Notes: generated by a model from the sequence alone, not told the origin. 64,000 nt of DNA from CAVQCT01 sp964371785 (GCA_964371785.1 CAYJOL010000005.1:320709-384708); one strand, 5' to 3'; counted from the first letter of the stretch, positions 9,659-18,147 are shown. Numbers and translations: made by a program.

Positions 9659-10135
9659 ATGCTCATTCCCTGCTCATACATCGTTGTCAAATCTGACAAG
9701 CTCAATCAATACGGCTTCACGTTGATTGAGCTTGTCATCGTTATCGTGACTCTGGGCATATTGGCCGCGGTGGCTATACCAAAGTTCGGTGACCTCGCAG
9801 CAAATTCGAAAAAGACGGCAACGAAAGATGAGCTGCTTACACTTAAACGCGCGATCACCGGGAATGCACAGGCTATTGCCGGTGGGCAGTATGTCGATCG
9901 GGGGTTCGAGGGCGATGTGGGTTACGCTCCCAGCCGTCTGGAGGACCTCGTCAGAAAACCGGACTCAATTCCGGCATATGATAAGCTGACGGCCATAGGC
10001 TGGAACGGCCCGTACGTGGACAGTTCAGGGGGAAGTTATCTGAGTGATGCATGGAAGGCTCCGTATATCTACGAGCCTTCTTTGCGACAGATCGTTTCAA
10101 TCGGCAGCGGCGACAGTATAACTGTCTCGTTCTAA
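9659..10135 (+). CDS. Second type IV pilin/pseudopilin-like protein
   Basis: A 158-residue prepilin starting three bases after the previous pilin stop. The methylation helix is FTLIELVIVIVTLGILAAVAIPKFGDLA, with Glu at +5. The leader is longer and less basic than usual (19 residues, ending NQYG), but no other in-frame start exists. The C-terminal half differs from the first pilin and contains WNGPYVDSSGGSYLSDAWKAPYIYE, the shape of a GspG/T2SSG-type calcium-loop pseudopilin end. It could be a minor pilin or the pseudopilin core. Confidence 0.85.
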   Translation: MLIPCSYIVVKSDKLNQYGFTLIELVIVIVTLGILAAVAIPKFGDLAANSKKTATKDELLTLKRAITGNAQAIAGGQYVDRGFEGDVGYAPSRLEDLVRKPDSIPAYDKLTAIGWNGPYVDSSGGSYLSDAWKAPYIYEPSLRQIVSIGSGDSITVSF

Positions 10136-10148
10136 AGCAGCACAAAAT

Positions 10149-11771
10149 ATGTACGGACTAAACGACACGTTACGGCAGGCGGACGAAGCTTCCGAACAAG
10201 CGCCAACTCCCGTTCGGCGAGAGTCCGGTCGCTTCAGTATCAAACGGCTTCCTCCGTCACAGAACCGGCTATTTGGCAAGACTATCGCCGTTGCCATTAC
10301 TGATTCTTCAGTTCAGCTTGCGGCCGTTCGTCATATCGGGAATCGGCGACAGATTCTCGATATCCGGAAGGAGTACTTCTCCCCAAATGAGACGGACGCA
10401 AACGGTCGTGGACAAATTGTCAGTCATGAGATTGAGGAATTTGTCGGCAAACATGGCGGGGTGTGGACGCGATTCATTCTTACGATTTCTTCAGGTAAAG
10501 AAACCACATTTCGCACCTTTCTGATGCCGGCCTTGAAGCCACGCGAATTGGCCACCGCCATACAATATGAAATCCGCAAACAAATCCCTTTTCCAATCAA
10601 CGAATGTGTCTATGATTACAGAGCGGTGTACGAGATCAAGAGCGAAGAATCCCGGCGTTACAAGATAGCTCTGCAAGCGGCCACGAGGCGGTTGATCGAC
10701 AATCAAATGGAACCGGCCCTGTCGCTTGGCGTGAGAATCAGCCATGTTTACCATGCGCAGGATGTCATAGGGCAGTTACTGCAACACCTGTCGGAATTCA
10801 ACGAGAATTCAAATTATATACTTTTGAACGTCGGCGTCCAGGCAACCGAGATTTCTTTTTACCGCGGCACGGTTCTGGAGTTTTCTCATTCAAGTCCGCT
10901 GAGTTCGAATCTTCTTGGCCACAAACCCGACAAGACGAAATATGAGTTTTTCGCCGAATCGATTACCAACGAGATTCAGAACTCGCTCGATTTCTATTCG
11001 GGACAGTACTCCTCCGCGGCCACCAGTCAGATATACGTGTACGGCGATCTGGCATACTCTGAGGATCTCCTGGCGATGGTTAACAGCAAGGGGGGTGTAG
11101 AACTTAAGCCCTTCCCGGTCGAGCAACTTCGCGACATGCGTGCATCAAACGAGGCGCTGAAAACCGTGTTCCCGGTCTGTCTGCCGGTACTCGCCGCCGG
11201 CGTCTGTCAGGCTTCGCTCGCTGATCTTCTGCCGGCGTCTGAAAAACGTGTGAGGAAGCAGCGAAAATATCAAAAGTACACCCAAATCGCGGCCGCGTTA
11301 GTGCTCCTCTCGTCCATAATTTCATTTGCCCTGCTAAACCAGAGAGCACAGATGATGCAGGAGCGGGTCCGCAGTCTTGATCGTCAAGTTACAGAGTTCA
11401 CCAATTCAGACGCCTACCATACTTACAACGTTGTCAAACGGGAGATCGCCTTCAATACCCAGTTGATTAATAAGATAAAGGAATCACCAAGCTACTTTGG
11501 ATTGAATCTCAAAGAACTTTCCAACCTCACCCCTGCTTACGTCAGATTATTCCATCTCGATTATCAGCCGGAGTTGAATCCGGAGAATTTATATATCCAG
11601 GGGCTGGTGACATCGAGCGATGTCCCCCCCGAGGTACTTCTTGCCGAGTACGTGGAAGACCTTGTAGCGTCTTCGTTCTACCAAAACGTCTCAATTGTCA
11701 AGTATGTCAAGAAGCAGATACCCGGTGGATTTCAAATTGAATTTCAGATCAGGATGCGGGGTGTGGCATGA
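10149..11771 (+). CDS. pilM: PilM-PilN fusion protein of the pilus inner-membrane platform
   Basis: A 540-residue protein. Residues about 40-350 match PilM: an actin-like ATPase fold (GKTIAVAITDSSVQLAAV at its start, then FLMPALKPRELATAIQYEIR and NYILLNVGVQATEISFY). It continues without a stop into a PilN-like part: a single membrane helix at about 379-398, a coiled coil, and a periplasmic ferredoxin-like domain (YVRLFHLDYQPE...LYIQGLV). In most bacteria PilM and PilN are separate proteins joined by PilN's short cytoplasmic peptide binding PilM; here the tether is covalent. The end overlaps pilO by four bases. Confidence 0.85.
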   Translation: MYGLNDTLRQADEASEQAPTPVRRESGRFSIKRLPPSQNRLFGKTIAVAITDSSVQLAAVRHIGNRRQILDIRKEYFSPNETDANGRGQIVSHEIEEFVGKHGGVWTRFILTISSGKETTFRTFLMPALKPRELATAIQYEIRKQIPFPINECVYDYRAVYEIKSEESRRYKIALQAATRRLIDNQMEPALSLGVRISHVYHAQDVIGQLLQHLSEFNENSNYILLNVGVQATEISFYRGTVLEFSHSSPLSSNLLGHKPDKTKYEFFAESITNEIQNSLDFYSGQYSSAATSQIYVYGDLAYSEDLLAMVNSKGGVELKPFPVEQLRDMRASNEALKTVFPVCLPVLAAGVCQASLADLLPASEKRVRKQRKYQKYTQIAAALVLLSSIISFALLNQRAQMMQERVRSLDRQVTEFTNSDAYHTYNVVKREIAFNTQLINKIKESPSYFGLNLKELSNLTPAYVRLFHLDYQPELNPENLYIQGLVTSSDVPPEVLLAEYVEDLVASSFYQNVSIVKYVKKQIPGGFQIEFQIRMRGVA

Positions 11772-12331
11772 ACCGTACCTCACAGATTTACCTTGCTCTT
11801 GGGTTGGCGATTGTGGCCGCGTGGGTGTTCTTCGCCTTCCTGCCAAATCAGCGCCGCCAACACGAGTATGCCCTGCGCATCTTGGAGGATCAGCAACGGT
11901 TGTCGGATTTCAACACCACACTGGAACAACTTCCGGCTTATCTCGGGAGGAAAAGGGATCTGGACAGGGAGAAGACAGCCCTCATGTCCAAGCTGTACAC
12001 CAAGGAAGATGTCTTGAACCTGTTCGATCGCATCCGCGAAGAAGCATTGTCTCGCGGCCTCACCGTGACGGAGATTACGCCTCCTGTAGAGGAGTTGCTT
12101 TATCTTAACACCCTGGTGCCGGATTCAAGCACGCCACAGTTTCTGAATATAGGTCTGCGCCTCGACGGCAACTATGTCAGCTTCGGCAAATTCGTAATGA
12201 ACATTGAGAAGGCGAATTATTTCCGTGGCGTGAATAAGTGTCAAATCGATGCTAATGCCGATGGACACCAGGAGCCTACCTTTTATTTCGGCTTCAAGGC
12301 TCTTTTGGGCAAATACCGGGGTAACTCTTGA
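11768..12331 (+). CDS. pilO: PilO-like inner-membrane pilus assembly protein
   Basis: A 187-residue bitopic protein: N-terminal membrane helix (YLALGLAIVAAWVFFAFLP), a charged coiled coil, then a ferredoxin-like periplasmic domain with the PilO phrase ISPPVEE-like 'ITPPVEELLYLNTL' and a 'LDGNYVSFGKFVMNIE' segment typical of PilO. It should pair with the PilN half of the upstream fusion. ATGA overlap upstream and TTGA overlap downstream indicate a tightly coupled operon. Confidence 0.85.
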   Translation: MNRTSQIYLALGLAIVAAWVFFAFLPNQRRQHEYALRILEDQQRLSDFNTTLEQLPAYLGRKRDLDREKTALMSKLYTKEDVLNLFDRIREEALSRGLTVTEITPPVEELLYLNTLVPDSSTPQFLNIGLRLDGNYVSFGKFVMNIEKANYFRGVNKCQIDANADGHQEPTFYFGFKALLGKYRGNS

Positions 12332-12771
12332 GCGAGAACCTGCGCAAAAAATTAGTATTCGCGGGATTTATAGCCGCAGTCGCCTGGGGTTATTGGAATT
12401 TCCATGACCCAAAAAGCGCGCCGGTTGCAACCGACGTTGTCGTAGCAGAAGGCGAGCACACTGCCAATATCTCTGTTGGCAACCCGAGTCGGCCGATAAA
12501 TATCGAAGCCAAAGCAAAGGAGCCCTGGGGTGCTGATCCGTTTCACCCTGAATTCACTCCCTCATCGAAAAGTGCACAGCCAGCCAGGAGCCTGTACTGG
12601 CAGCTGTCCGGTATTATTTACACGAGTCAGTCGCAGTTAGCTATTATCAATGGCAAGCCGGTAAAGGTTGGCCAGACAGTCGACAATGCTACCGTGATAA
12701 TGATAAATAAGAATGAGGTTGTCCTCGAAGCCAATGGCGTGAGGATGACGTTAACCGTTACCCAAGGATAA
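12328..12771 (+). CDS. pilP: PilP-like linker protein
   Basis: A 147-residue protein with one N-terminal membrane helix, a disordered spacer and a small C-terminal beta domain (LSGIIYTSQSQLAIINGKPVKVGQ...VVLEANGVRMTLTV), the fold and phrase of PilP/GspC homology regions that bind the secretin. The start is TTG at 12328, overlapping the pilO stop. Position between pilO and the secretin supports the call. No lipobox is present, unlike classic PilP. Confidence 0.75.
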   Translation: MSENLRKKLVFAGFIAAVAWGYWNFHDPKSAPVATDVVVAEGEHTANISVGNPSRPINIEAKAKEPWGADPFHPEFTPSSKSAQPARSLYWQLSGIIYTSQSQLAIINGKPVKVGQTVDNATVIMINKNEVVLEANGVRMTLTVTQG

Positions 12772-12776
12772 TACTA

Positions 12777-14075
12777 ATGAAATCCAGAATCGTCTGCATG
12801 GGCCTTGCTCTTGTTACCTTGATGTATTCAGCATCGACCGGCGGTGTTTTCGATAAGAATGAGAAGCTGTCGCTTGACCTTGAGTCAGTCTCATTGCCCA
12901 TGGTGCTAAATATGATCGCCAAGCAATACAATCTGAATGTCGTGCTCTCGGGAGACGTTGACGGCAAAGTGACAGTCCGCCTGCAGGATGTGGACTTACA
13001 GACGGCACTGGAAACTATCCTCTTCCCCAATGGGTACAATTACTACCTGAAGGATAATGTCATTGTTGTCAAGCCACTTGCCAACACGGCGCTGGGTGAA
13101 CTTGAATCTCAGGTGATTACTCTGAAATACCTTGAGCCTGTGACGGCAAAAAAGGCGCTCGAGTCTATGCTGTCCGATAAGGGTACAGTCGTCATTCTCG
13201 ATCAAACCGCCGCCGCATCATCGTCAAGCGCCTCCGATAAATATAAGCCCAACCGCGTGCTCATTACCGATTATCCCCAAATGGTCGAAAAAATGCTGGC
13301 GGTGATTCAACAGATGGACAAACAGGAGCGATTGATCTCTATCGAAGTGAAGTTGATTGAAACGAAACTCGATAATCAAACTAACCTTGGCCTATCCTGG
13401 CCTACTCAGATACGCTCGAACCTCACAACCGGAACAACAACCACGGGAACAAGCAGCACCGCCAGTACCAATACCAGTACTGATCAGGTAGCAGGCAGTG
13501 TCAACCTCAACGGCGGGGGCTGGAGTTGGGGGACCCTGAATGTCGAGCAGTTGAATGCAGTCCTGAGCCTGCTGGAATCGAGCGGAAATAGCAAACTCAT
13601 TTCGGATCCACACCTGACCACGCTCGAGAATCACGAGGCGGAAATCAAAATCGCGACTGTTATTCCTATCCCGACTGTCACCCGGTTCACTGAAGGCGCG
13701 GCGACCCAGGATATTCAGACATTCTACGACGAAGAAGTCGGCATTTCGCTGGTGGTGACTCCAAGAATCTCCGAGGATGGTCAGATTACACTCGAAGTGG
13801 TTCCGACGGTGTCGGATATTATTGGCTATGTCGGATCACAGGATTCGCAGAAGCCGGTTACCTCGTCAAGGTCAGTTAATACGCGAATTACTGTTCAGGA
13901 TGGGGAGACGGCCGCGCTGGGCGGTCTGCTCAAGGAAGATACAATCGACAAGCAGCAGAAGGTTCCGTTCCTCGGCTCCATCCCGCTGCTGGGAAAAATC
14001 TTCTTTACGTCGCGATCAAAAGAGAAATCTTCGACCGATCTGATAATACTGATTACGCCGAAAATAATGCCGTAA
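12777..14075 (+). CDS. pilQ: Secretin (type IV pilus/type II secretion outer-membrane channel)
   Basis: A 432-residue secretin with a signal peptide, one STN/N0-like domain (LSLDLESVSLPMVLNMIAKQYNLNVVLS), an N1-type domain (ITLKYLEPVTAKKALESML), a Ser/Thr-rich insert (about residues 215-240) and the C-terminal secretin core (VEQLNAVLSLLESSGNSKLISDPHL...VPFLGSIPLLGKIFF...DLIILITPKIM). It is short compared with 600-700-residue PilQ, having no AMIN repeats. The stop codon is directly followed by the stop of the convergent MauE-like gene. Confidence 0.93.
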   Translation: MKSRIVCMGLALVTLMYSASTGGVFDKNEKLSLDLESVSLPMVLNMIAKQYNLNVVLSGDVDGKVTVRLQDVDLQTALETILFPNGYNYYLKDNVIVVKPLANTALGELESQVITLKYLEPVTAKKALESMLSDKGTVVILDQTAAASSSSASDKYKPNRVLITDYPQMVEKMLAVIQQMDKQERLISIEVKLIETKLDNQTNLGLSWPTQIRSNLTTGTTTTGTSSTASTNTSTDQVAGSVNLNGGGWSWGTLNVEQLNAVLSLLESSGNSKLISDPHLTTLENHEAEIKIATVIPIPTVTRFTEGAATQDIQTFYDEEVGISLVVTPRISEDGQITLEVVPTVSDIIGYVGSQDSQKPVTSSRSVNTRITVQDGETAALGGLLKEDTIDKQQKVPFLGSIPLLGKIFFTSRSKEKSSTDLIILITPKIMP

Positions 14076-14561
14076 TCAGGACTTCATCAGCATCCACCGT
14101 TTCGATCGGCTGGCCAGAAGCTGAAGCGTGAATACTAAAAGCACCATATCACGCCACAGGGCAGTCACGGCTGACGAGTCCGAGGCCCGGGCCGCTTTGA
14201 AACACCCGCAGTCGATACTTATTCCCCGCACTACAGCTGAAATCAGAGCTGCGATAAAGACCACCGTCATGAGGTTAATGATCACCACCGAGCCGCGGTA
14301 CCAGATTCCAAGTATCAGCGCCAACCCGGAAATGAATTCCACCCAGGGCAGAATCAACGCCATAAGGTTAATCAGGTTCCCCGGCACCATATGGTAATAC
14401 CAGATGGAACGGGCGAACGAGCCTGGATCGAGAATCTTGTAGACTGAAGCGTAGATGAAAATGCCCCCGATCACCAGTCGGGCCAGGATGGTGAGCACGT
14501 CGCTGTCGATTATTCGCCGCAATTCTCCCTCCTCTCCATGGGTAGCCCGAATTTCTCCCAC
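14076..14561 (-). CDS. MauE/DoxX-like membrane protein
   Basis: A 161-residue protein with four predicted membrane helices and a phrase IFIYASVYKILDPGSFARSI characteristic of the DoxX/MauE family. A DCGCF motif follows helix three, giving a candidate redox cysteine pair. MauE-type proteins are linked to disulfide or quinone redox chemistry. Its start lies inside the upstream rhodanese gene (52-base overlap), so the two are probably made together and may share a sulfur or redox task. The exact reaction is unknown. Confidence 0.7.
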   Translation of the reverse strand: MGEIRATHGEEGELRRIIDSDVLTILARLVIGGIFIYASVYKILDPGSFARSIWYYHMVPGNLINLMALILPWVEFISGLALILGIWYRGSVVIINLMTVVFIAALISAVVRGISIDCGCFKAARASDSSAVTALWRDMVLLVFTLQLLASRSKRWMLMKS

Positions 14562-15028
14562 TCTCTTGCCCCTCCGAAGAAGATGGCGATGTTAGTGTAC
14601 CCCAGCGCCTGCAAATTGCGCCCGAGATGCAAAGACAGATCGCACTCCTCGCCCGAGCAAAAGGTGATGATAGAAAAGTCCTTCGTCACACCGCCAAGAG
14701 CTGAGTCAAAATATTGGTCCAGGTTGTCATCGGGCAAGTATTCGAACGGAATATTTATGGCGCCAGGAATCGTGCCGCAATTGAACTCTTCCGGGGAACG
14801 GGCATCGACAAAGAGTGTGTTTGAATTGCTGTGTTCCATCTCGGCGACATCGATCGCGATAAACGGCGGGTCACCTTTTTGCGCCGACGGGGGAACTATC
14901 GGCCCATCACCGGACGAGAGTTCACGGTATTTCCCACCGTAAGGAATACCGTTCGGATGAATGCTGTTGATGCCGAGGCCGAGGACCGCGGACAAGATGG
15001 CGATGATAACAACTTGTTTAGCGACCAT
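14510..15028 (-). CDS. Membrane-anchored rhodanese-domain protein
   Basis: A 172-residue protein with one N-terminal membrane helix and a rhodanese domain from about residue 55: LFVDARSPEEFNCGTIPGAINIP, then the active-site loop CSGEECD and the final FFGGAREWEKFGLP. The catalytic Cys is present, so persulfide transfer is plausible. The anchor suggests an extracytoplasmic location. It is coupled to the following MauE/DoxX-like gene by a 52-base overlap. Confidence 0.85.
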   Translation of the reverse strand: MVAKQVVIIAILSAVLGLGINSIHPNGIPYGGKYRELSSGDGPIVPPSAQKGDPPFIAIDVAEMEHSNSNTLFVDARSPEEFNCGTIPGAINIPFEYLPDDNLDQYFDSALGGVTKDFSIITFCSGEECDLSLHLGRNLQALGYTNIAIFFGGAREWEKFGLPMERRENCGE

Positions 15029-15173
15029 GCACGATTCCTTATAGTAATTGAGATGTCACGGCAGGATTTTCCGAGACCGCCTATTTCATCCTATACGATT
15101 AATGTCCCGATAAGAGTAAATCCAATATGAGCTTATACATCGAGACGGTCAGCTGGTTCACGCCATTTCGTTT

Positions 15174-15896
15174 TTAATGGTGGAAGCTGAGCACACCCAT
15201 GATAATGGCGCCGATGAACAGGAGCGCAAGTTTCAGCCAGCGCTGGTGGCGCGTGTGGAATACTTCGGGCAACAATTCACCCACGGCCACATATAAGAAC
15301 GTTCCGGACGTGAGGCCGACCAGAGGCGACAGGAGAATGTCGTTTTCAGCCTTTACCAAAGGAGCCATCAGTAATGCCCCCACCGGCGCCATGAGGGAAA
15401 ATGCTGTCAACAAAAGCAGGCTTTTGCGAGTAGATATCTTGGCCAGAACAAACAAGGAGGTCAATGAAAACGATGCCGTCATCTTGTGGGCCAGAATTGA
15501 AATGAATATGACCGAGCCAAGGGCCGGATATTCCGAGGCAACAGCCAGGCCGAGCCCTTCGATAAAGGAATGGATGGACAGCCCCACAAACGCGGAGATA
15601 GAGATCACCATATGGCCCTGTTCCGGGCCGCCGTCTCGATGAGCAAACAGGAATTTTTCGATGAAGAATACCAGAAGATAGCCAAGAAGCACAAATGGGG
15701 CGGCCATGGCTACCCGGGTAGACTCGAACGCTTCCGGCAAAAGGTGCAGGAACACGGTGCCCAGAAAAATGCCCGCGCCGAATGAAATAAACATATGCAG
15801 AAGTTCGTCGGACCATTGGCGGATGAGCGCTATTATTCCACCCACCATGGCAACAGCGAAGATTACGGCGGCATAGACGATCAGGTGCTCCGGCAT
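15174..15896 (-). CDS. ZIP-family divalent metal transporter
   Basis: A 240-residue, about eight-helix membrane protein. It has the ZIP signature in helices four and five: SIHSFIEGLGLAVA (His/Glu metal site) and ILAHKMTASFSLTSL. Length is typical of bacterial ZIP/ZupT-like carriers for zinc, iron or manganese; the metal cannot be told from sequence alone. It stands alone on the reverse strand, with a strong terminator upstream that separates it from the 59-codon gene. Confidence 0.88.
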   Translation of the reverse strand: MPEHLIVYAAVIFAVAMVGGIIALIRQWSDELLHMFISFGAGIFLGTVFLHLLPEAFESTRVAMAAPFVLLGYLLVFFIEKFLFAHRDGGPEQGHMVISISAFVGLSIHSFIEGLGLAVASEYPALGSVIFISILAHKMTASFSLTSLFVLAKISTRKSLLLLTAFSLMAPVGALLMAPLVKAENDILLSPLVGLTSGTFLYVAVGELLPEVFHTRHQRWLKLALLFIGAIIMGVLSFHH

Positions 15897-15967
15897 ATTG
15901 CCGAATCAAGAGGAATCAATTGAACGTGTCAAGTGAATTCCACCTTCGACAGTCGCAGCGTGAAACA

Positions 15968-16001
15968 TAAAAAAAGGGGTTCATCTACGATGAACCCCTG
16001 G
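15968..16001 (-). terminator. Rho-independent terminator after the 59-codon gene
   Basis: Read on the reverse strand, a perfect 10-bp stem (aggggttcat/atgaacccct) with a five-base loop is followed by seven T residues. It lies about 45 bases after the stop at 16046. Confidence 0.9.
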
Positions 16002-16045
16002 ATCTCTTATTCCGCTTGAGATGGTACCACCGACTTCAGTTTCCA

Positions 16046-16225
16046 CTAAAGCCCAGACGGTAACTCTTTGTTAAACTTGGCTAAGATAAGCGAATACTTT
16101 CCGTTTAGAATGTTACCGACTACGCTCGAAAACTTCGCCGGTGTTAACACCTGCAGGCTGTAGGAATGCCAGCAGTCTTTTTCTCCCATGGATGCAAACT
16201 TCTCTACTTCTTTTCTTTTTGGCAT
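16046..16225 (-). CDS. 59-residue protein of unknown function
   Basis: A short frame with a clean ATG at 16225, a GGGAG ribosome site about seven bases before it, and a strong terminator after the stop. The product begins MPKRKEVEKFASMGEKD, is basic and Lys-rich, contains WHSYSLQVLTPAKF in the middle and a second half with VVGNILNGKYSLIL, and ends ELPSGL. There is no signal peptide and no family I recognise. It lies 200 bases downstream of, and in the same direction as, the sigma-region-4-like regulator. The combination of ribosome site, length and terminator makes a real gene likely. Confidence 0.6.
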   Translation of the reverse strand: MPKRKEVEKFASMGEKDCWHSYSLQVLTPAKFSSVVGNILNGKYSLILAKFNKELPSGL

Positions 16226-16426
16226 TTAACAACTCCCTATTCTTTCACATTCCCCCCAAACAGTGTGAAGAAGTTGCGGGTAAACATGGATAGCAGTGAA
16301 TTAATAGGGATCACGGTCTATAAGAGATACCACCTCCTCACGAGGCCTAAAAAGGATTAATGTAAAGGTGCTTGCGCAATCTTATTGACTGTTGTTTTCT
16401 GCAATTAATAGTTGTTTGACATACAC
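16226..16426. other. Intergenic stretch without a convincing gene
   Basis: Between the HTH regulator and the 59-codon gene. On the reverse strand it contains a GAGGAGGTGG stretch near 16330 that looks like a ribosome site, but no frame of useful length starts at the right distance. A 25-codon GTG frame ending at the ribosome site of the next gene is possible but unsupported. Confidence 0.4.
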
Positions 16427-16744
16427 CTAGCTGGCAATTGCCCGATGTAACTTCTTGATAGCGCGTTGTTTATAAATATTAACAACCTGCTGCGTCACAC
16501 CCAAAATCCGGGCAATTTCTCTCTCGGTTTTCCCTTTGAGATAGTACTGGAGGACTTCTTTCTGGCGCGGAGAAAGTGAGTTTCGAATGTGATACCGGAG
16601 TTTATTGCGGAGTTTTTCCAGCGAGTACCTGGCCGGTTTCTCCTCACCGTTGGCGTGATACGCCGATTGCTCGTTAGCAAACGATTCCAGGAACAGCTTG
16701 TCGACCAGGACTTCGGCAAATTCATGCTCATTGCGGGGTAACAT
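16427..16744 (-). CDS. Sigma-70 region 4-like HTH regulator
   Basis: A 105-residue protein. The C-terminal 55 residues form a helix-turn-helix of the sigma-70 region 4/LuxR type: LSPRQKEVLQYYLKGKTEREIARILGVTQQVVNIYKQRAIKKL. The N-terminal half is polar and helical with no sigma region 2, so it is not a complete sigma factor; it may be a stand-alone promoter-recognition or anti-sigma-associated regulator. It lies 14 bases after the coiled-coil gene and upstream of the 59-codon gene. The target is unknown. Confidence 0.75.
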   Translation of the reverse strand: MLPRNEHEFAEVLVDKLFLESFANEQSAYHANGEEKPARYSLEKLRNKLRYHIRNSLSPRQKEVLQYYLKGKTEREIARILGVTQQVVNIYKQRAIKKLHRAIAS

Positions 16745-16758
16745 GAGGTTCCGTGCTG

Positions 16759-17298
16759 CTAATAGTTCACATTGTTCGACTGCCGAATCTTCTCCAGCTC
16801 CGATACCGAAATGGAGAAGCGCCTGGCTGTTTCTTCACGAATCTCATTTAAGGCGATACGCTTCTCGTACTCAGAAAGATCTTTCGGCAGATCAGCATAT
16901 CTCTGTTTGTAGTAGGTAAGAATCTTCTCGTGCTGCGACAAGGCGGACGGTTGCGAAGTTTTTTGCGTGGCCTGAGTCTTGCGCGGCACATCGGCAACCT
17001 TCTTCTTCAGTGCCGAGATACTGGTCGTCTGAGAATCGATAACATCCTCGAGTGAATCAAGGTTGCTGCGATAAGCCCTTGACACCCGGGTAAGCGAGTC
17101 GGCGAATTCAACTTCTTTCTCCCCCATGGCCAGTTTAATGGAGTCAGCCATTTCGCGGGATTGGTCCAGTTGATCCGCGCTTTCCTGCTTACCTTTTTCA
17201 AACGACGCATCCCGCTGGCTGTGTTCGCGATACGTCTTTATCGCGCTCACGGCTATCACCGCAACAAGAAGTGTAACAACAAGTAGTATTTTCTTCAT
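16759..17298 (-). CDS. Membrane-anchored coiled-coil protein, unknown function
   Basis: Starts best at ATG 17298 (MKKILLVVTLLVAVIAVSAI, a single membrane anchor or uncleaved signal); a longer frame reaches 17328. The rest is a charged coiled coil (about residues 25-100), a QATQKTSQPSALS linker and a short C-terminal helical part (YADLPKDLSEYEKRIALNEIREETARRFSISVSELEKI). No family recognised. It probably shares a transcript with the HTH regulator just downstream. Confidence 0.6.
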   Translation of the reverse strand: MKKILLVVTLLVAVIAVSAIKTYREHSQRDASFEKGKQESADQLDQSREMADSIKLAMGEKEVEFADSLTRVSRAYRSNLDSLEDVIDSQTTSISALKKKVADVPRKTQATQKTSQPSALSQHEKILTYYKQRYADLPKDLSEYEKRIALNEIREETARRFSISVSELEKIRQSNNVNY

Positions 17299-17391
17299 GC
17301 AACCAATTTCCAACCTATATAACGACAATATCCTCGCGTTATAGCGATGTCAAGTTTGAACTTTTTGAGGGCTGGAATCCGGCCAAAGGCA

Positions 17392-18147
17392 TCACTTTTT
17401 GATGCGGAGAGTCAAAAACACCCACGGCCGAATCATTGACCACCAGCCGGTGAATGGCTTGATTTTTGAATAATTCTTGCCGTCGGTTGGATAGACCATC
17501 GAGACAGGAACCTCAATGACCCGTTTTCCCCCCTTTATCACTCGGTAGTGAATATAGTATTCCATTTCATATCGGCCGAGCCAATCCTGCGTGATGTCCA
17601 TCGATGGGTCATCGAAAATGTCCAGGCGATAGGCGCGGAATCCGCACGTAATGTCAGTTCCCTTGAAACCAAGGAATAGATTCACTATGGACGTGAACAG
17701 TTTTATTGCGATATGGCGAAACAGCGGGAGATTAGGGGAGCTGCCGCCGGAGAGATATCGCGAACCTTGAACATAATCCGCCTTGCCGTTCAGGATCGGA
17801 TCAAGCAGGCGATCAATCTCGGCAGGAAGCATTTTGCCGTTTCCCGCCATGATGACAATTACCTGATAATCATGCGCACGGGCATAGTCTACCGCCGTGC
17901 GAATCCCCGCCCCCACTCCAAGATTCGTTTCGTGGCGAACAGTTGTCCTTCCTGCTTGACCAAGCAATACGGAGGTCCCATCTGTCGAACCGTCATCTAC
18001 AAACAAGAGATCATAGGCAGTGCCGGACGGAAACCTGGTCAGCAGTCCCCTGAGTTTATCCTCTTCGTTGTACGTAAGGACTGTAACGAGTGTACTGCCG
18101 GACACGAATTCTCCCGGGTTAGAGCGGCCTGACGGCGCCATTGACAA
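17392..18147 (-). CDS. Family 2 glycosyltransferase (DPM1-like)
   Basis: A 251-residue GT-A fold enzyme: VLTYNEEDKLRGLL at the N-terminus, FVDDGSTDGTSVLL nucleotide-binding motif, an AGNGKMLPAE acidic site and QGSRYLSGG. This is the polyprenyl-phosphate mannose/glucose synthase-like branch, which would charge a lipid carrier with sugar on the inner membrane. It has no added membrane domain. Its start overlaps the end of the acetyltransferase gene by 29 bases. In this cluster it could supply lipid-linked sugar to the GT39- and DUF2723-type membrane enzymes. Confidence 0.85.
   Translation of the reverse strand: MSMAPSGRSNPGEFVSGSTLVTVLTYNEEDKLRGLLTRFPSGTAYDLLFVDDGSTDGTSVLLGQAGRTTVRHETNLGVGAGIRTAVDYARAHDYQVIVIMAGNGKMLPAEIDRLLDPILNGKADYVQGSRYLSGGSSPNLPLFRHIAIKLFTSIVNLFLGFKGTDITCGFRAYRLDIFDDPSMDITQDWLGRYEMEYYIHYRVIKGGKRVIEVPVSMVYPTDGKNYSKIKPFTGWWSMIRPWVFLTLRIKK

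Noticed and set aside
16246..16326. GTG-started 25-codon reverse frame ending at the ribosome site of the 59-codon gene
   Set aside because: The upstream GAGGAGG lies too far from the GTG, and an in-frame stop precedes it closely.
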